A DNA stretch of 48,728 nucleotides from Nocardiopsis prasina DSM 43845. GTDB taxonomy: Bacteria > Actinomycetota > Actinomycetes > Streptosporangiales > Streptosporangiaceae. The notes below the pieces were generated by a model. It searched no databases, was not told the DNA's origin, and saw only the letters and a list, made by a program, of their open reading frames with translations. The stretch spans positions 1-48,728 of the forward strand of contig NZ_ANAE01000176.1 in assembly GCF_000341265.1 (NCBI RefSeq). Direction: 5' to 3'. Positions 10,161 to 19,843 of the stretch are shown here, piece by piece. The first letter of the stretch is position 1. Every line of letters begins with the position of its first letter. The position numbers and the translations under genes are program-made.

Positions 10161-11282
10161 GTGAACGTGGAGCACAACCCCCAGGGCGGACTCGACTCCG
10201 CCCTGCGCGAGCTCGGACTCGCGGCCGACCCCGCCGCGCTGTTCGGTCCCCTGCCGCTCGACGGCGAGGCGGTCCCCGTGGCCGCCACCGCCGCGTACCG
10301 GCACCTGGCCCGGCTGCTCCATCCCGACACCGCGCCCGCCGAGCGCTCCGCCGAGGCAGCGGCCGGGTTCTCCCGGCTCACCGAGGCCTGGCGGCGCTAC
10401 CGGACGGCGGTGGAGGGCGGCCTGGGCCTCGACGACATCACCCTCGTGGCCCGGGGGCGGACCTACCACGTGAGCCGGGACGGCGCTCTGGCCAGCGGCG
10501 ACGTGGCCGACCTGCATCCGGTGCGGTGGCGGGAGGGCACCCGTGGCGCGGCGCCGGACGGCCCCTGGCGGGACGCACTGCTCAAGCTCCCCCGGGCCCC
10601 GCGCGACAACGACCTCCTCCTGGCCGAGGCAACCGCGCTGCGCCGGATCCGCGAACGCGGCGCCGAACGGTACCGGGCGTTCGCCCCGGAGCTGGTGGAG
10701 TCGGTCCGCCACCGGGACGCGGCCACGGGTGTGGAGCGGCGGGGCAACGTGCTGGGCCGACTGTCCGGTTTCCACAGCCTCGCCGAGGTGCGACGGGCGT
10801 ACCCGGACGGGATCGACCCGCGCGACGCCGCGTGGATGTGGCGGCGGCTGCTGGTGGCGCTGGGCAACGCCCACCAGTCCGGGGTCGTGCACGGCGCGGT
10901 CGTACCCGAGCACGTTCTGGTCCACCCCGAGGCGCACGGTCTCGTCCTCGTGGACTGGTGCTACTCCGTCACCTTCGGCGAGCGGCGCACCGCGCCGCAC
11001 GTCCCGGCGATGGTTCCGCACCGCCGGGAGACGTATCCGCCGGAGGTCGCCGAGCGCCGCCCCGCCGTGCCCGCCACCGACGTGTACATGGCCACCCGGT
11101 GCGTGGAGTTCGTGACCGACGGCCGCCTCCCCGGTCCGCTGCGGGCCCTGGCTCGCGGGTGCACGCTGCCCTCCCCGGAGAGGCGCCCCAAGGACGCGTT
11201 CGCACTGCTCGGTGAGCTGGACGAGGCGCTGGAGCGGTGCTTCGGTCCGCGCCGGTTCCGCCCCTTCGCCATGCCCGCCTGA
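10161..11282 (+). CDS. J-domain-like plus kinase-like (probable pseudokinase) protein
   Basis: 373 residues from GTG 10161 (AAGGGAG upstream; a GTG at 10122 is also in frame). Residues about 45-85 look like a J domain, with YRHLARLLHPDTAPAE containing the HPD triad. Residues about 135-340 follow a protein-kinase fold: LLKLP lysine, a helix-C glutamate, then HGAVVPEHVLV in place of HRDLKPxNILL, VDW in place of DFG, and ATDVYM corresponding to the conserved D-x-Y/W of kinases. The catalytic-loop Asp, Lys and Asn are all replaced, so phosphotransfer is doubtful; ATP binding or a scaffold role is more likely. It lies between the regulator and the vWA gene. The pairing of domains is unusual and its function unknown. 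Confidence 0.72.
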   Translation: MNVEHNPQGGLDSALRELGLAADPAALFGPLPLDGEAVPVAATAAYRHLARLLHPDTAPAERSAEAAAGFSRLTEAWRRYRTAVEGGLGLDDITLVARGRTYHVSRDGALASGDVADLHPVRWREGTRGAAPDGPWRDALLKLPRAPRDNDLLLAEATALRRIRERGAERYRAFAPELVESVRHRDAATGVERRGNVLGRLSGFHSLAEVRRAYPDGIDPRDAAWMWRRLLVALGNAHQSGVVHGAVVPEHVLVHPEAHGLVLVDWCYSVTFGERRTAPHVPAMVPHRRETYPPEVAERRPAVPATDVYMATRCVEFVTDGRLPGPLRALARGCTLPSPERRPKDAFALLGELDEALERCFGPRRFRPFAMPA

Positions 11283-11333
11283 ACCACTCGACCCCCGTTA
11301 CCCACCCACCACCCCGAACAGAAGGAGACGACG

Positions 11334-12320
11334 ATGGGAAGCAGCAGCTGGTCCACCGACGCCCACCACGCCAGGCGGGCCTACCAGGCCTCCGCCGGAA
11401 GCAGTGGGTTCGACTACCACGACGACGTCACCAGTACCCCGCGCGACCAGTGGCGGGCCCACGCCTCACTCGACCCGCGCGGCGTGGCGATGCGTGAGAG
11501 CCGCGACTCCGAGGCGCACCCGAACTCCCTGGCGGTGTCGGTGCTCTTCGACGTCACCGGCTCCATGGGGCGCGTGCCCCGCGCCCTCCAGGCCAAGCTC
11601 CCCGACCTGTTCGGGCTGCTCCTGCGCCGGGGGTACGTGCAGGACCCGCAGATCCTGTTCGGTGCCATCGGCGACGCCACCTGCGACCGCGTGCCGCTCC
11701 AGGTCGGCCAGTTCGAGTCCGGCAACGAACTGGAGGACGACCTCGGCAACATCCTGCTGGAGGGCGGGGGCGGGGGTCAGATGACCGAGTCCTACGAACT
11801 GGCGATGTACTTCATGGCCCGGCACACCGCACTGGACTGCCTGGAGAAGCGCGGGCGGCGCGGGTACCTGTTCATCGTGGGCGACGAGATGGCCTACAGC
11901 GCGGTCAAGGCGCGGGAGGTCCGGGAGGTGATCGGCGACGACCTCGACGGGGACGTGGCCCTCCCGGAGCTCCTGGAGGAGCTGCGGCGCAAGTACGAGG
12001 TGTACTTCCTCATGCCGACCGGCAGCTACCACTTCCGGGACGACCGGGTCCGGAAGTTCTGGGAACGGCACCTGGGCCAGAACCTGGTCCTGCTGGACGA
12101 CCTAGACGCGGTCTGCGAGACGATCGCGGTCACCGTGGGCCTGGGTGAGGAGGCCATCGACCTGGAGGAGGGTCTGCGGGACCTGGCCGACGCCGGGTCG
12201 GACCAGGCCGACGTGGTGGGCCGGGCCCTGCGTCCGCTGGCGCGCGGGCGCGGCGCGGTGGCCACCTCGCCCGACCTGGAGGGGCTGGCCGGTGACGGCC
12301 CCGGGGTGGACCGGCTGTGA
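11334..12320 (+). CDS. von Willebrand factor A-like protein
   Basis: 328 residues with a vWA/MIDAS metal site: DVTGSM (73-78) as DxSxS with Thr for the first Ser, Thr151 in GGGQMTES, and an Asp in VGDEM (about 184). The alternating strands SVLFDVTG, QILFGAIGDA, YLFIVGDE and EVYFLMP fit the Rossmann-like vWA core. There is no signal peptide or membrane segment, so it is cytoplasmic. Such domains usually assemble complexes through metal-bridged contacts. AGAAGGAG gives a strong ribosome site at ATG 11334. Its stop overlaps the start of the PurA-like gene (GTGA), so the two are translationally coupled. Confidence 0.82.
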   Translation: MGSSSWSTDAHHARRAYQASAGSSGFDYHDDVTSTPRDQWRAHASLDPRGVAMRESRDSEAHPNSLAVSVLFDVTGSMGRVPRALQAKLPDLFGLLLRRGYVQDPQILFGAIGDATCDRVPLQVGQFESGNELEDDLGNILLEGGGGGQMTESYELAMYFMARHTALDCLEKRGRRGYLFIVGDEMAYSAVKAREVREVIGDDLDGDVALPELLEELRRKYEVYFLMPTGSYHFRDDRVRKFWERHLGQNLVLLDDLDAVCETIAVTVGLGEEAIDLEEGLRDLADAGSDQADVVGRALRPLARGRGAVATSPDLEGLAGDGPGVDRL

Positions 12321-13678
12321 ACGGCCGGGCGCCGTCCGATGAGCACGCGATCGTCGTGGACCTGGGGTTCGGCGACGCGGGCAAGGGCGTGACCGTGGAC
12401 CTGCTGTGCGCGGGGGGCCGTTACGGCGCCGTGGTGCGCGCCAACGGCGGCGCCCAGGCCGCGCACAACGTGGTGACCCCGGACGGTAGGCACCACACGT
12501 TCGCGCAGTTCGGGGCGGGCACGCTCGCCCCGGGCGGCCCGGTGCCCACCCACCTGTCCCGGTTCGTGGTGGTGGACCCCTTCGCGTTGGCCGCCGAGGC
12601 CCAGCACCTGGCGGCGCTGGGGGTGGCGGACCCGTTCTCCCTGGTCACGGTGGACCGGCGCGCGCTGATCAGCACTCCGTGGCACGCGGCCGCCAACCGT
12701 GCCCGGGAGCGTGCGCGCGGCCGGGACCGGCACGGTTCGTGCGGGATGGGGGTGGGCGAGACGATGGCCTATGCCCTGGAGCACCCCGAGGACGCGCCCA
12801 CGGTGGGCGACTGCGCGTCTCCGGGGCGGCTCCGCCGCAAGCTGGACCGCCTGGCGGAGCGGCTGGCCTCGGTGCTGACCGAGGCGGCGGACGGCGACGG
12901 GGGTGCGGCCCGGGAACCCCTCCCCGATCCGGACGCGTGCATGGACGCCTACCGGGCCTTCGCCGAGCGGGTCCGGCTCGTGGACGATCGGTACCTGCGC
13001 CGTCTGCTGGCTCGGACGCCGGTGGTGTTCGAGGGCGCGCAGGGCGTGCTGCTGGACGAGTGGCACGGTTTCCACCCGTACACGACCTGGTCCACCACCA
13101 CCGCCGTGAACCCGCTGGCGCTGCTGGCCGAGGCCGGGTCGGCGGACGGGGCCCGGCGGATCGGGGTGACGCGCACCTTCGCGACCCGCCACGGCGCGGG
13201 GCCGATGGTGACCGAGGACGCGCTGCTCACCAAGCGGTTGGCCGACCGGCACAACCGCGCCCACCCGTGGCAGGGCGGGTTCCGGGTGGGTCACCTGGAC
13301 CTGGTGGCGCTCCGGTACGCGTTGGAGGCCACGGCGGGGGTGGACGCGCTGGTGGTCACGCACGGCGACGCCCCCGCCCGGTTGGGTCGGGACCTGCGCT
13401 GGTGCGTGGGCTACGAACTCGCGGACGGGAGTCCGGTGCGGATCACCCCCGGGGCCTCCCCCGACCTGGCCCGCCAGGCCCGGCTCACCGGTCTGCTGGA
13501 CGCCGCCCGGCCGGTGCTGGAACCGGTGCCGGGCCCGGCGCCCGCCGCCCTCGCCGACGCCCTGGGGCTGCCACTGGAGGCGGTGTTCACCGGCCCGACC
13601 AGGGACGACGCCCACGTGCCGGTCCGTCGCGCGCCTCGGCTGGGCCCCCTCCCCCGGCGGCTCCACGCACCGACCTGA
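12317..13678 (+). CDS. Divergent adenylosuccinate synthetase-like enzyme
   Basis: 453 residues alignable by eye to PurA along its length: LGFGDAGKG (16-24) for WGDEGKG, AQAAHN (46-51) for HNAGHT, FEGAQGVLLDEWHG, TTWSTTTAVN, TRHGAGPMVTED and FTGPTRDDAH near the end. The catalytic Asp (D20) and His (H50) are retained, but the Glu of GDEGKG is Ala, the Arg-rich substrate loop is reduced to GGFRVGHLD, and the guanine-recognition TKxD reads THGD. It probably keeps a PurA-like GTP-dependent fold but may use another nucleotide or ligand than IMP plus aspartate. The coding sequence begins in the vWA stop (GTGA overlap). It is unlikely to be the housekeeping purA. Confidence 0.8.
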   Translation: MNGRAPSDEHAIVVDLGFGDAGKGVTVDLLCAGGRYGAVVRANGGAQAAHNVVTPDGRHHTFAQFGAGTLAPGGPVPTHLSRFVVVDPFALAAEAQHLAALGVADPFSLVTVDRRALISTPWHAAANRARERARGRDRHGSCGMGVGETMAYALEHPEDAPTVGDCASPGRLRRKLDRLAERLASVLTEAADGDGGAAREPLPDPDACMDAYRAFAERVRLVDDRYLRRLLARTPVVFEGAQGVLLDEWHGFHPYTTWSTTTAVNPLALLAEAGSADGARRIGVTRTFATRHGAGPMVTEDALLTKRLADRHNRAHPWQGGFRVGHLDLVALRYALEATAGVDALVVTHGDAPARLGRDLRWCVGYELADGSPVRITPGASPDLARQARLTGLLDAARPVLEPVPGPAPAALADALGLPLEAVFTGPTRDDAHVPVRRAPRLGPLPRRLHAPT

Positions 13679-13725
13679 GCGTGTCGGACCTGGGGCACGT
13701 CGGGCTCGCGGCCTACGTTGGGGCC

Positions 13726-14151
13726 ATGAGCTCCCTGACTGATCCCGAGGTCCGAGACTTCCTGCTGAGCGGCACGCGCACGGGCAAGGTGGCCTACACG
13801 GCCGCCGACGGCCGTCCGCTGGCGGCGCCGATCTGGTTCACCATCGACGAGGACGGGCTGGTGTTCAACACCGGGCGCGACACCGCGAAGGGACGGTCGC
13901 TGGCCCGTGACCCCCGGGTGACGCTGGTGGTGGACCTGGAGGAGGAGCCGTACGGCTTCGTGCAGGTCCAGGGCGTGGCCGAGGTGTCCGAGGACCCCGA
14001 CGAGCTGCTCCGGACCGCCACCGCCATCGCCCGCCGGTACGTGGGCGAGGAGGTGGCCGAGGAGTACGGTCGCCGCAACGGCGTCGCCGGTGAGCTGGTG
14101 GTGCGCGTGCGTCCGACCAGGGTCATCGCGGAGATGAACATGACCGGCTGA
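13726..14151 (+). CDS. PPOX-class F420-dependent oxidoreductase family protein
   Basis: 141 residues of the pyridoxamine-oxidase-like split barrel: LTDPEVRDFLLSGTRTGKVAYT, then PLAAPIWFTIDEDGLVFNTG and the helix TAKGRSLARDPRVTLVVD, a pattern typical of the Rv1155-like F420-binding group. It probably reduces an unidentified substrate with F420H2. No ribosome site precedes ATG 13726; TACGTT lies just upstream, so a leaderless transcript is possible. It follows the PurA-like gene by 47 bases and converges with the lysR gene, so membership of the cassette is uncertain. Confidence 0.83.
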   Translation: MSSLTDPEVRDFLLSGTRTGKVAYTAADGRPLAAPIWFTIDEDGLVFNTGRDTAKGRSLARDPRVTLVVDLEEEPYGFVQVQGVAEVSEDPDELLRTATAIARRYVGEEVAEEYGRRNGVAGELVVRVRPTRVIAEMNMTG

Positions 14152-14166
14152 GCACCCGGTTCACGG

Positions 14167-15039
14167 TCAGGCGGTGGCGTGCTCGACGAAGGCCCGGGCG
14201 GCGGCGGTGAGCGGGCCCCGGCGACTGATCAGGGCCACGAGCAGGTGGTCGGTGGGGTCCAGGTCCAGGACGAGGACCCCGGCCTGTTCGGCGAGCCCGC
14301 GCCAGGCGTCAGTGACCACGGCCAGCCCGGCACCGCCCAGGACCAGCGGCAGGATCGACACCCGGTGTTCGCTCTCCACAGCGATGTGCGCGTCCAGACC
14401 ACCGGCCAGCAGGCGGTCGGCGAACCGGCGCATGCCCGAGCCCTCGTGGCCGACGATGAGGCGCCGTCCGGTCAGGTCCGCGACGGGGACCGGGGTTCCC
14501 GGGGAGAAGGGCCCGTTCGCGGGCGCCAGGAGGACGAAGGACTGACGGACCAGCGGGTGGACGTGGACCTCGGTGTCCCTCATCGGGGTGTCGGTGGCGA
14601 CCACGCCGAGTTCGCAGGCGCCGGTGCGGACCATCTGGACCGCGTCCCGGTTGGTCAGGGCGCCCCGGATCGACACCGACACCTCCGGGTGGCGTTCGGT
14701 GAAGCCCGAGACGAGCCCGGTGAGGGGTTCGATGGACTGGGTGGGCAGCGCGGCCACGTCCACGCGCCCCCGGCGCAGTCCCCGGACCGCCTCCACGGCG
14801 GAGCGTGCCAGGTCGAGCCCGCGCACCGCCTCCCGGGCGGGTTCGACGAGTGCGTGCCCGGCGTCGCTGAGGACCAGGCGGCGGCCGATCCGGTGGAAGA
14901 GGTCGCTGCCCAGGTCCCGTTCCAGCACGCGGATCGCCTGGGACAGGGAGGGCTGTGACAGGTGCAGGGCGGCCGCGGCGCGGTTCACCCCGCCGTGGTC
15001 CACGACGGCCAGGAAGTACTCCAGCTGCCGTACGTCCAC
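14167..15039 (-). CDS. LysR-family transcriptional regulator
   Basis: 290 residues: an N-terminal winged helix-turn-helix (VDVRQLEYFLAVVDHGG, AAAALHLSQPSLSQAI) and a periplasmic-binding-like effector domain from about residue 90 (RGRVDVAALPTQSIEP). GTG 15039 was preferred because LysR proteins begin close to this motif; an in-frame GTG at 15066 would add nine residues. It is divergent from a hydrolase and a dehydrogenase, with a clean palindrome between, so it probably activates them and represses itself. E. coli DmlR, regulator of D-malate dehydrogenase, is also LysR-type. Confidence 0.92.
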   Translation of the reverse strand: MDVRQLEYFLAVVDHGGVNRAAAALHLSQPSLSQAIRVLERDLGSDLFHRIGRRLVLSDAGHALVEPAREAVRGLDLARSAVEAVRGLRRGRVDVAALPTQSIEPLTGLVSGFTERHPEVSVSIRGALTNRDAVQMVRTGACELGVVATDTPMRDTEVHVHPLVRQSFVLLAPANGPFSPGTPVPVADLTGRRLIVGHEGSGMRRFADRLLAGGLDAHIAVESEHRVSILPLVLGGAGLAVVTDAWRGLAEQAGVLVLDLDPTDHLLVALISRRGPLTAAARAFVEHATA

Positions 15040-15079
15040 ACCGCACCCCCGTCCCGTTCGCCCCACTCTGTCCGATCCT

Positions 15080-15094
15080 ATAGGCCGCGCCTAT
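15080..15094. promoter_or_regulatory. LysR-type operator palindrome
   Basis: ATAGGC-N3-GCCTAT is a perfect inverted repeat containing T-N11-A, the core of LysR-type boxes. It is centred in the 113-base divergent gap between the lysR start and the hydrolase ATG. Confidence 0.65.
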
Positions 15095-15152
15095 CAGCGC
15101 TATCGCCAACCGGTCTTGGACGGGCGGTGTGCCGGGCTGCTGTGATCAGGAC

Positions 15153-16055
15153 ATGAACGACCGACTTCTCCCCGGATTCACCCGGCACAGCGTGGAGGTC
15201 GGGGGACTGCGCCTCAACGTCCGACGGGCCGGAGAGGGACCCCCCGTCCTGTTGTTGCACGGGTACCCCCAGACCCACCTGATCTGGCACCGGGTCGCCC
15301 CGCTCCTGGCCGACGGGTTCAGCGTCGTGCTGGCCGACCTGCGCGGCTACGGTGACAGCGACAAACCGCCCTCCGACCCCCGACACCTGGCCTACTCCAA
15401 GCGGACGATGGCCCGTGACCAGTACCTCCTCATGCGTGAGCTGGGCTTCGACCGCTTCGCCGTCGTCGGCCACGACCGCGGGGCGCGGGTCGGACACCGC
15501 CTGGCCCTCGACCACCCCGAGGCCGTCACCGCCTTCGCCGCCCTGGACGTGGTGCCCACGCGGTACGCGTTTGAGCACGCGGACGCGGACTTCGCGTCCG
15601 GGTACTACCACTGGTTCTTCCTGACGGCCGGGAACGGCATTCCGGAACACCTCATCGGCCAGGACCCCGGTTTCTGGGTCCGCACCAGAATGAACGCGCG
15701 CCACCACGGGGGGTCCGCGTTCGCCCCGGAGGCGGTGGACGAGTACGTGCGCTGCTTCAGCGACCCCGCCGCCATCCACGCGTCCTGCGAGGACTACCGT
15801 GCCGCCGCCACCGTCGACCTCGAACACGACCGGGCGGACGCGGGGCGCCGGGTGGAGTGCCCCGTCCTGCTCCTGTGGGGCGAGCACAGTTTCGTCGGGC
15901 GCCACTACGACGTACCCGAGGCCTGGTCCGAGTACGCCTCCGACCTAAGCGGACACCCCCTGGACTGCGACCACTACGTGCCCGAGGAGGCGCCCGAGGC
16001 CACCGCGTCCTCCCTCCGCGCCTTCCTGGGCCGGGCCATCGCCCCCGACGCCTGA
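15153..16055 (+). CDS. Alpha/beta hydrolase, haloacetate (fluoroacetate) dehalogenase type
   Basis: 300 residues of alpha/beta-hydrolase fold. The nucleophile elbow is GHDRGAR (Asp108, with Arg109 and Arg112 placed to bind a carboxylate); Asp132 in LDVVPT and His274 in CDHYVPEEAP complete the triad. The halide-site residues of fluoroacetate dehalogenases are present: His153-Trp154 in YYHWFFL and a Tyr in CEDYRA (about 215). Such enzymes hydrolyse haloacetates to glycolate. The full set of signature residues supports this class, though the natural substrate is untested. It is divergent from lysR and 52 bases before the dehydrogenase gene. Confidence 0.84.
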   Translation: MNDRLLPGFTRHSVEVGGLRLNVRRAGEGPPVLLLHGYPQTHLIWHRVAPLLADGFSVVLADLRGYGDSDKPPSDPRHLAYSKRTMARDQYLLMRELGFDRFAVVGHDRGARVGHRLALDHPEAVTAFAALDVVPTRYAFEHADADFASGYYHWFFLTAGNGIPEHLIGQDPGFWVRTRMNARHHGGSAFAPEAVDEYVRCFSDPAAIHASCEDYRAAATVDLEHDRADAGRRVECPVLLLWGEHSFVGRHYDVPEAWSEYASDLSGHPLDCDHYVPEEAPEATASSLRAFLGRAIAPDA

Positions 16056-16107
16056 CCTCCGTCCCCCCGCCCCCCGCCCGTCCCACCTCTCACCCGATGG
16101 AGACCCC

Positions 16108-17166
<1,059 letters not shown>

Positions 17167-17203
17167 CGGCCGGTGGCGGAGCGACCCGCGCCGCCGCGTG
17201 GAA

Positions 17204-17245
17204 CGCCCGTGGCCGCGCCCCCAGCGGGGGGTGCGGCCACGGGCG
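17204..17245. terminator. Bidirectional hairpin between convergent genes
   Basis: CGCCCGTGGCCGC (17204-17216) pairs perfectly with GCGGCCACGGGCG (17233-17245), with further C/G pairing inside. It lies between the stops of the dehydrogenase and yebC. Confidence 0.82.
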
Positions 17246-17275
17246 TCGACGCGTGGTCGGCGTCCGGGCCCGGCC

Positions 17276-18022
17276 TCAGAGCTCGGCCATGACCTCGTCG
17301 GGGATGTCCGCGTTGGTGAAGACGTTCTGGACGTCGTCGGAGTCCTCCAGCGCGTCCACGACCCGCATGACCTTCTTGGCGCCCTCGGCGTCGACCGGGA
17401 CCTCCATGGTCGGCAGGAAGCTGGAGTCGGCGGACTCGTAGTCGATGCCCGCTTCCTGGAGTGCCGTGCGGACGTCGACCAGGTCGGTGGCCTCACAGAC
17501 GATCTCGAAGGCCTCGCCGAGGTCCTCGACGTCCTCGGCCCCGGCCTCCAGCACCGCCATGGTCACGTCGTCCTCGCTGGTGCCCTCCTTGGGCACGATC
17601 ACGACGCCCTTGCGGTTGAACATGTACGACACCGAACCGGCGTCGGCCATGTTGCCGCCGTTGCGGGTGACCGCCACGCGCACCTCGGAGGCGGCGCGGT
17701 TGCGGTTGTCAGTCAGGCACTCCACGAGCAGTGCCACGCCGCCGGGGGCGTACCCCTCGTACATGATCGTCTGCCACTCGGCGCCACCGGCCTCCTCACC
17801 GGAGCCGCGCTTGCGGGCGCGCTCGATGTTGTCGGCGGGCACCGAGTTCTTCTTCGCCTTCTGGATGGCGTCGTAGAGCGTCGGGTTCCCTTCGGGGTCC
17901 CCGCCACCGGTACGCGCGGCCACCTCGATGTTCTTGATCAGCTTGGCGAACAGCTTGCCGCGCTTGGCATCGATGACGGCTTTCTTGTGCTTGGTGGTGG
18001 CCCACTTGGAGTGGCCGCTCAT
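17276..18022 (-). CDS. YebC/PmpR-family protein
   Basis: 248 residues, full length, beginning [20 protein letters not shown], the family hallmark, with [14 protein letters not shown] and [17 protein letters not shown]. Members act as transcriptional regulators or, as shown for some, help ribosomes through difficult proline stretches; which applies here cannot be told. Its ATG overlaps the pdxT stop (ATGA), so it is translationally coupled at the end of pdxS-pdxT-yebC. Confidence 0.95.
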   Translation of the reverse strand: MSGHSKWATTKHKKAVIDAKRGKLFAKLIKNIEVAARTGGGDPEGNPTLYDAIQKAKKNSVPADNIERARKRGSGEEAGGAEWQTIMYEGYAPGGVALLVECLTDNRNRAASEVRVAVTRNGGNMADAGSVSYMFNRKGVVIVPKEGTSEDDVTMAVLEAGAEDVEDLGEAFEIVCEATDLVDVRTALQEAGIDYESADSSFLPTMEVPVDAEGAKKVMRVVDALEDSDDVQNVFTNADIPDEVMAEL

Positions 18023-18627
18023 GCATGTCCTTTCACGATGTCGACGAAGAGGCGGTGGATACGCGTGTCGCCGGTGAGTTCGGGATGGAAGGACGTCGCC
18101 ATCAGGCCGCCCTGTCGTACGGCGACGATCCTACCGGCCTCGTCCGTACCGGTAACGCTCCCGAGTACCGCCACCTCCGGGCCGACCGACTCGACCCAGG
18201 GCGCACGGATGAACACCGCGTCGAAGGGGTCGTCGCCGATCCCGTCGATCCGCACCCCGGTCTCGAAGGACTCCGTCTGGCGGCCGAAGGCGTTGCGGCG
18301 CACCGTCATGTCGATGCCGCCGACGGTCTCCTGGTCGGCCGTTCCGCCAAGAACACGGTCAGCCAGCATGATCATTCCCGCGCAGGTCCCGTAGACGGGC
18401 ATCCCGTCCGCGACGCGCTCGCGCAGCGGCTTCATCAGGTCGTACCGGACGGCGAGCTTGGACATGGTCGTGGACTCGCCGCCGGGGATCACCAGACCGT
18501 CGACGGTGTCGAGCTGCTCGGCGGACAGGACCCGCGCGGTGCGGGCGCCCAGGTCCCGGAGCATGTGCGTGTGTTCGGCGACGTCGCCCTGGAGGGCGAG
18601 CACGCCGATGGTGGGGCTGGCGGTCAC
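18019..18627 (-). CDS. pdxT: Pyridoxal 5'-phosphate synthase glutaminase subunit PdxT
   Basis: 202 residues of a class I glutaminase. It releases ammonia from glutamine and feeds PdxS. Signatures: [31 protein letters not shown], the nucleophile Cys in [11 protein letters not shown] and the His-Glu pair in [14 protein letters not shown] 18627 is the start. It lies 42 bases after pdxS and overlaps yebC by 4 bases, the standard actinobacterial order. Confidence 0.96.
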   Translation of the reverse strand: MTASPTIGVLALQGDVAEHTHMLRDLGARTARVLSAEQLDTVDGLVIPGGESTTMSKLAVRYDLMKPLRERVADGMPVYGTCAGMIMLADRVLGGTADQETVGGIDMTVRRNAFGRQTESFETGVRIDGIGDDPFDAVFIRAPWVESVGPEVAVLGSVTGTDEAGRIVAVRQGGLMATSFHPELTGDTRIHRLFVDIVKGHA

Positions 18628-18669
18628 GTACGGCCTCGTTGGTCGTGGGTTCGGCGGTCGGGGCGGCGG

Positions 18670-19581
18670 CTACCAGCCACGTCCCGCGTAGCGCTGGGAG
18701 TCGGACAGCTCGTCCAGGTTGATGCCGACCATGGCCTCGCCCAGTCCGCGGGAGACGCGGGCGATCACGGCCGGGTCCTCGTAGTGCAGGGTGGCCTGCA
18801 CGATGGCGTCGGCGCGCCGGGCCGGGTCACCGGACTTGAAGATGCCCGAGCCGACGAACACGCTCTGGGCGCCCAGCTGACGCATGAGCGCGGCGTCGGC
18901 GGGGGTGGCCACGCCACCGGCGGAGAACAGCGGGACGGGCAGCTTGCCCAGGCGCGCGACCTCCTTGACGATCTCGTACGGGGCGCGCAGCTCCTTGGCG
19001 GCGCCGAACAGCTCGGGCTCGTCCAGGGTGCCCAGGCGCCGGATCTCGCCGCTGATGGAGCGCATGTGGCGGGTGGCCTCGACGACGTTCCCGGTGCCGG
19101 CCTCGCCCTTGGAGCGGATCATCGCCGCGCCCTCGGCGATCCGGCGCAGGGCCTCGCCGAGGTTGGTGGCACCGCACACGAAGGGGACGGTGAACGCCCA
19201 CTTGTCGATGTGGTACGCCTCGTCGGCGGGCGTGAGGACCTCGGACTCGTCGATGAAGTCGACGCCGAGCGACTCCAGGACCTGGGCCTCGACGAAGTGT
19301 CCGATCCGGACCTTGGCCATGACCGGGATGGAGACCGCCTCGACGATGCCGTCGATCATGTCCGGGTCGGACATGCGGGCGACGCCGCCGTCCTTGCGGA
19401 TGTCGGCGGGCACCCGCTCCAGGGCCATGACCGCGACGGCACCGGCGTCCTCGGCGATCTTGGCCTGCTCGGGAGTGACGACGTCCATGATGACGCCGTT
19501 CTTGAGCTGCTCGGCCATGCCGCGCTTGACGCGCTGGGTACCGACGGCGTTGTCGGTGGTGTTCGCTGCGTTGGTGGCCAC
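18670..19581 (-). CDS. pdxS: Pyridoxal 5'-phosphate synthase subunit PdxS
   Basis: Builds PLP from ribose 5-phosphate, glyceraldehyde 3-phosphate and ammonia. The 303 residues are full length for a TIM-barrel Pdx[34 protein letters not shown], the Schiff-base Lys in VMAKVRIGH, the second Lys in [16 protein letters not shown] and [18 protein letters not shown] 19581 was chosen because GGGAG lies 9 bases upstream; the frame is open to 19761 but without homology. It is first in pdxS-pdxT-yebC. Confidence 0.96.
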   Translation of the reverse strand: MATNAANTTDNAVGTQRVKRGMAEQLKNGVIMDVVTPEQAKIAEDAGAVAVMALERVPADIRKDGGVARMSDPDMIDGIVEAVSIPVMAKVRIGHFVEAQVLESLGVDFIDESEVLTPADEAYHIDKWAFTVPFVCGATNLGEALRRIAEGAAMIRSKGEAGTGNVVEATRHMRSISGEIRRLGTLDEPELFGAAKELRAPYEIVKEVARLGKLPVPLFSAGGVATPADAALMRQLGAQSVFVGSGIFKSGDPARRADAIVQATLHYEDPAVIARVSRGLGEAMVGINLDELSDSQRYAGRGW

Positions 19582-19748
19582 GGTGGTGGTCTCCCGTTCG
19601 TTCGGCTGACTGGGGGCCCAGACCGCCCGCTCCCCGGACACCTCACGGCCGGGAGCACGGCCTGGATGCGACGCGGCGGGCGCGCCCGGCGACCGCACGC
19701 AGGCGCGCGGGCACCGTCGGCGGCGCGCACCGGGTCGACCAGCATCCC

Positions 19749-19777
19749 ATCCTAGTTCCACCCGTTTCGCGGCCTTT
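19749..19777 (-). promoter_or_regulatory. Possible pdxS promoter
   Basis: On the minus strand TAGGAT (19754-19749) fits the actinobacterial -10 pattern TAnnnT; the matching -35 (AAAGGC, 19777-19772) is poor. It lies in a 262-base gap without genes and would give a leader of about 160 bases. Confidence 0.3.
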
Positions 19778-19843
19778 GGCCAGGCTGGAGTATCGGTGTG
19801 TGAGGTGTGGCCACCTCGTCGGAGTGCCGTCCCGATCGCCCGG

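Noticed and set aside
7788..11021. A minus-strand frame open for over 1,000 codons
   Set aside because: Only its last 205 codons are real (ruvA). The rest runs antisense to the cassette genes and through ruvC in another frame, reads as Arg/Gly/Pro-rich noise and reflects GC bias.
12026..13666. A 546-codon minus-strand frame over the PurA-like gene
   Set aside because: Antisense shadow; the plus strand has clear PurA homology and a coupled start.
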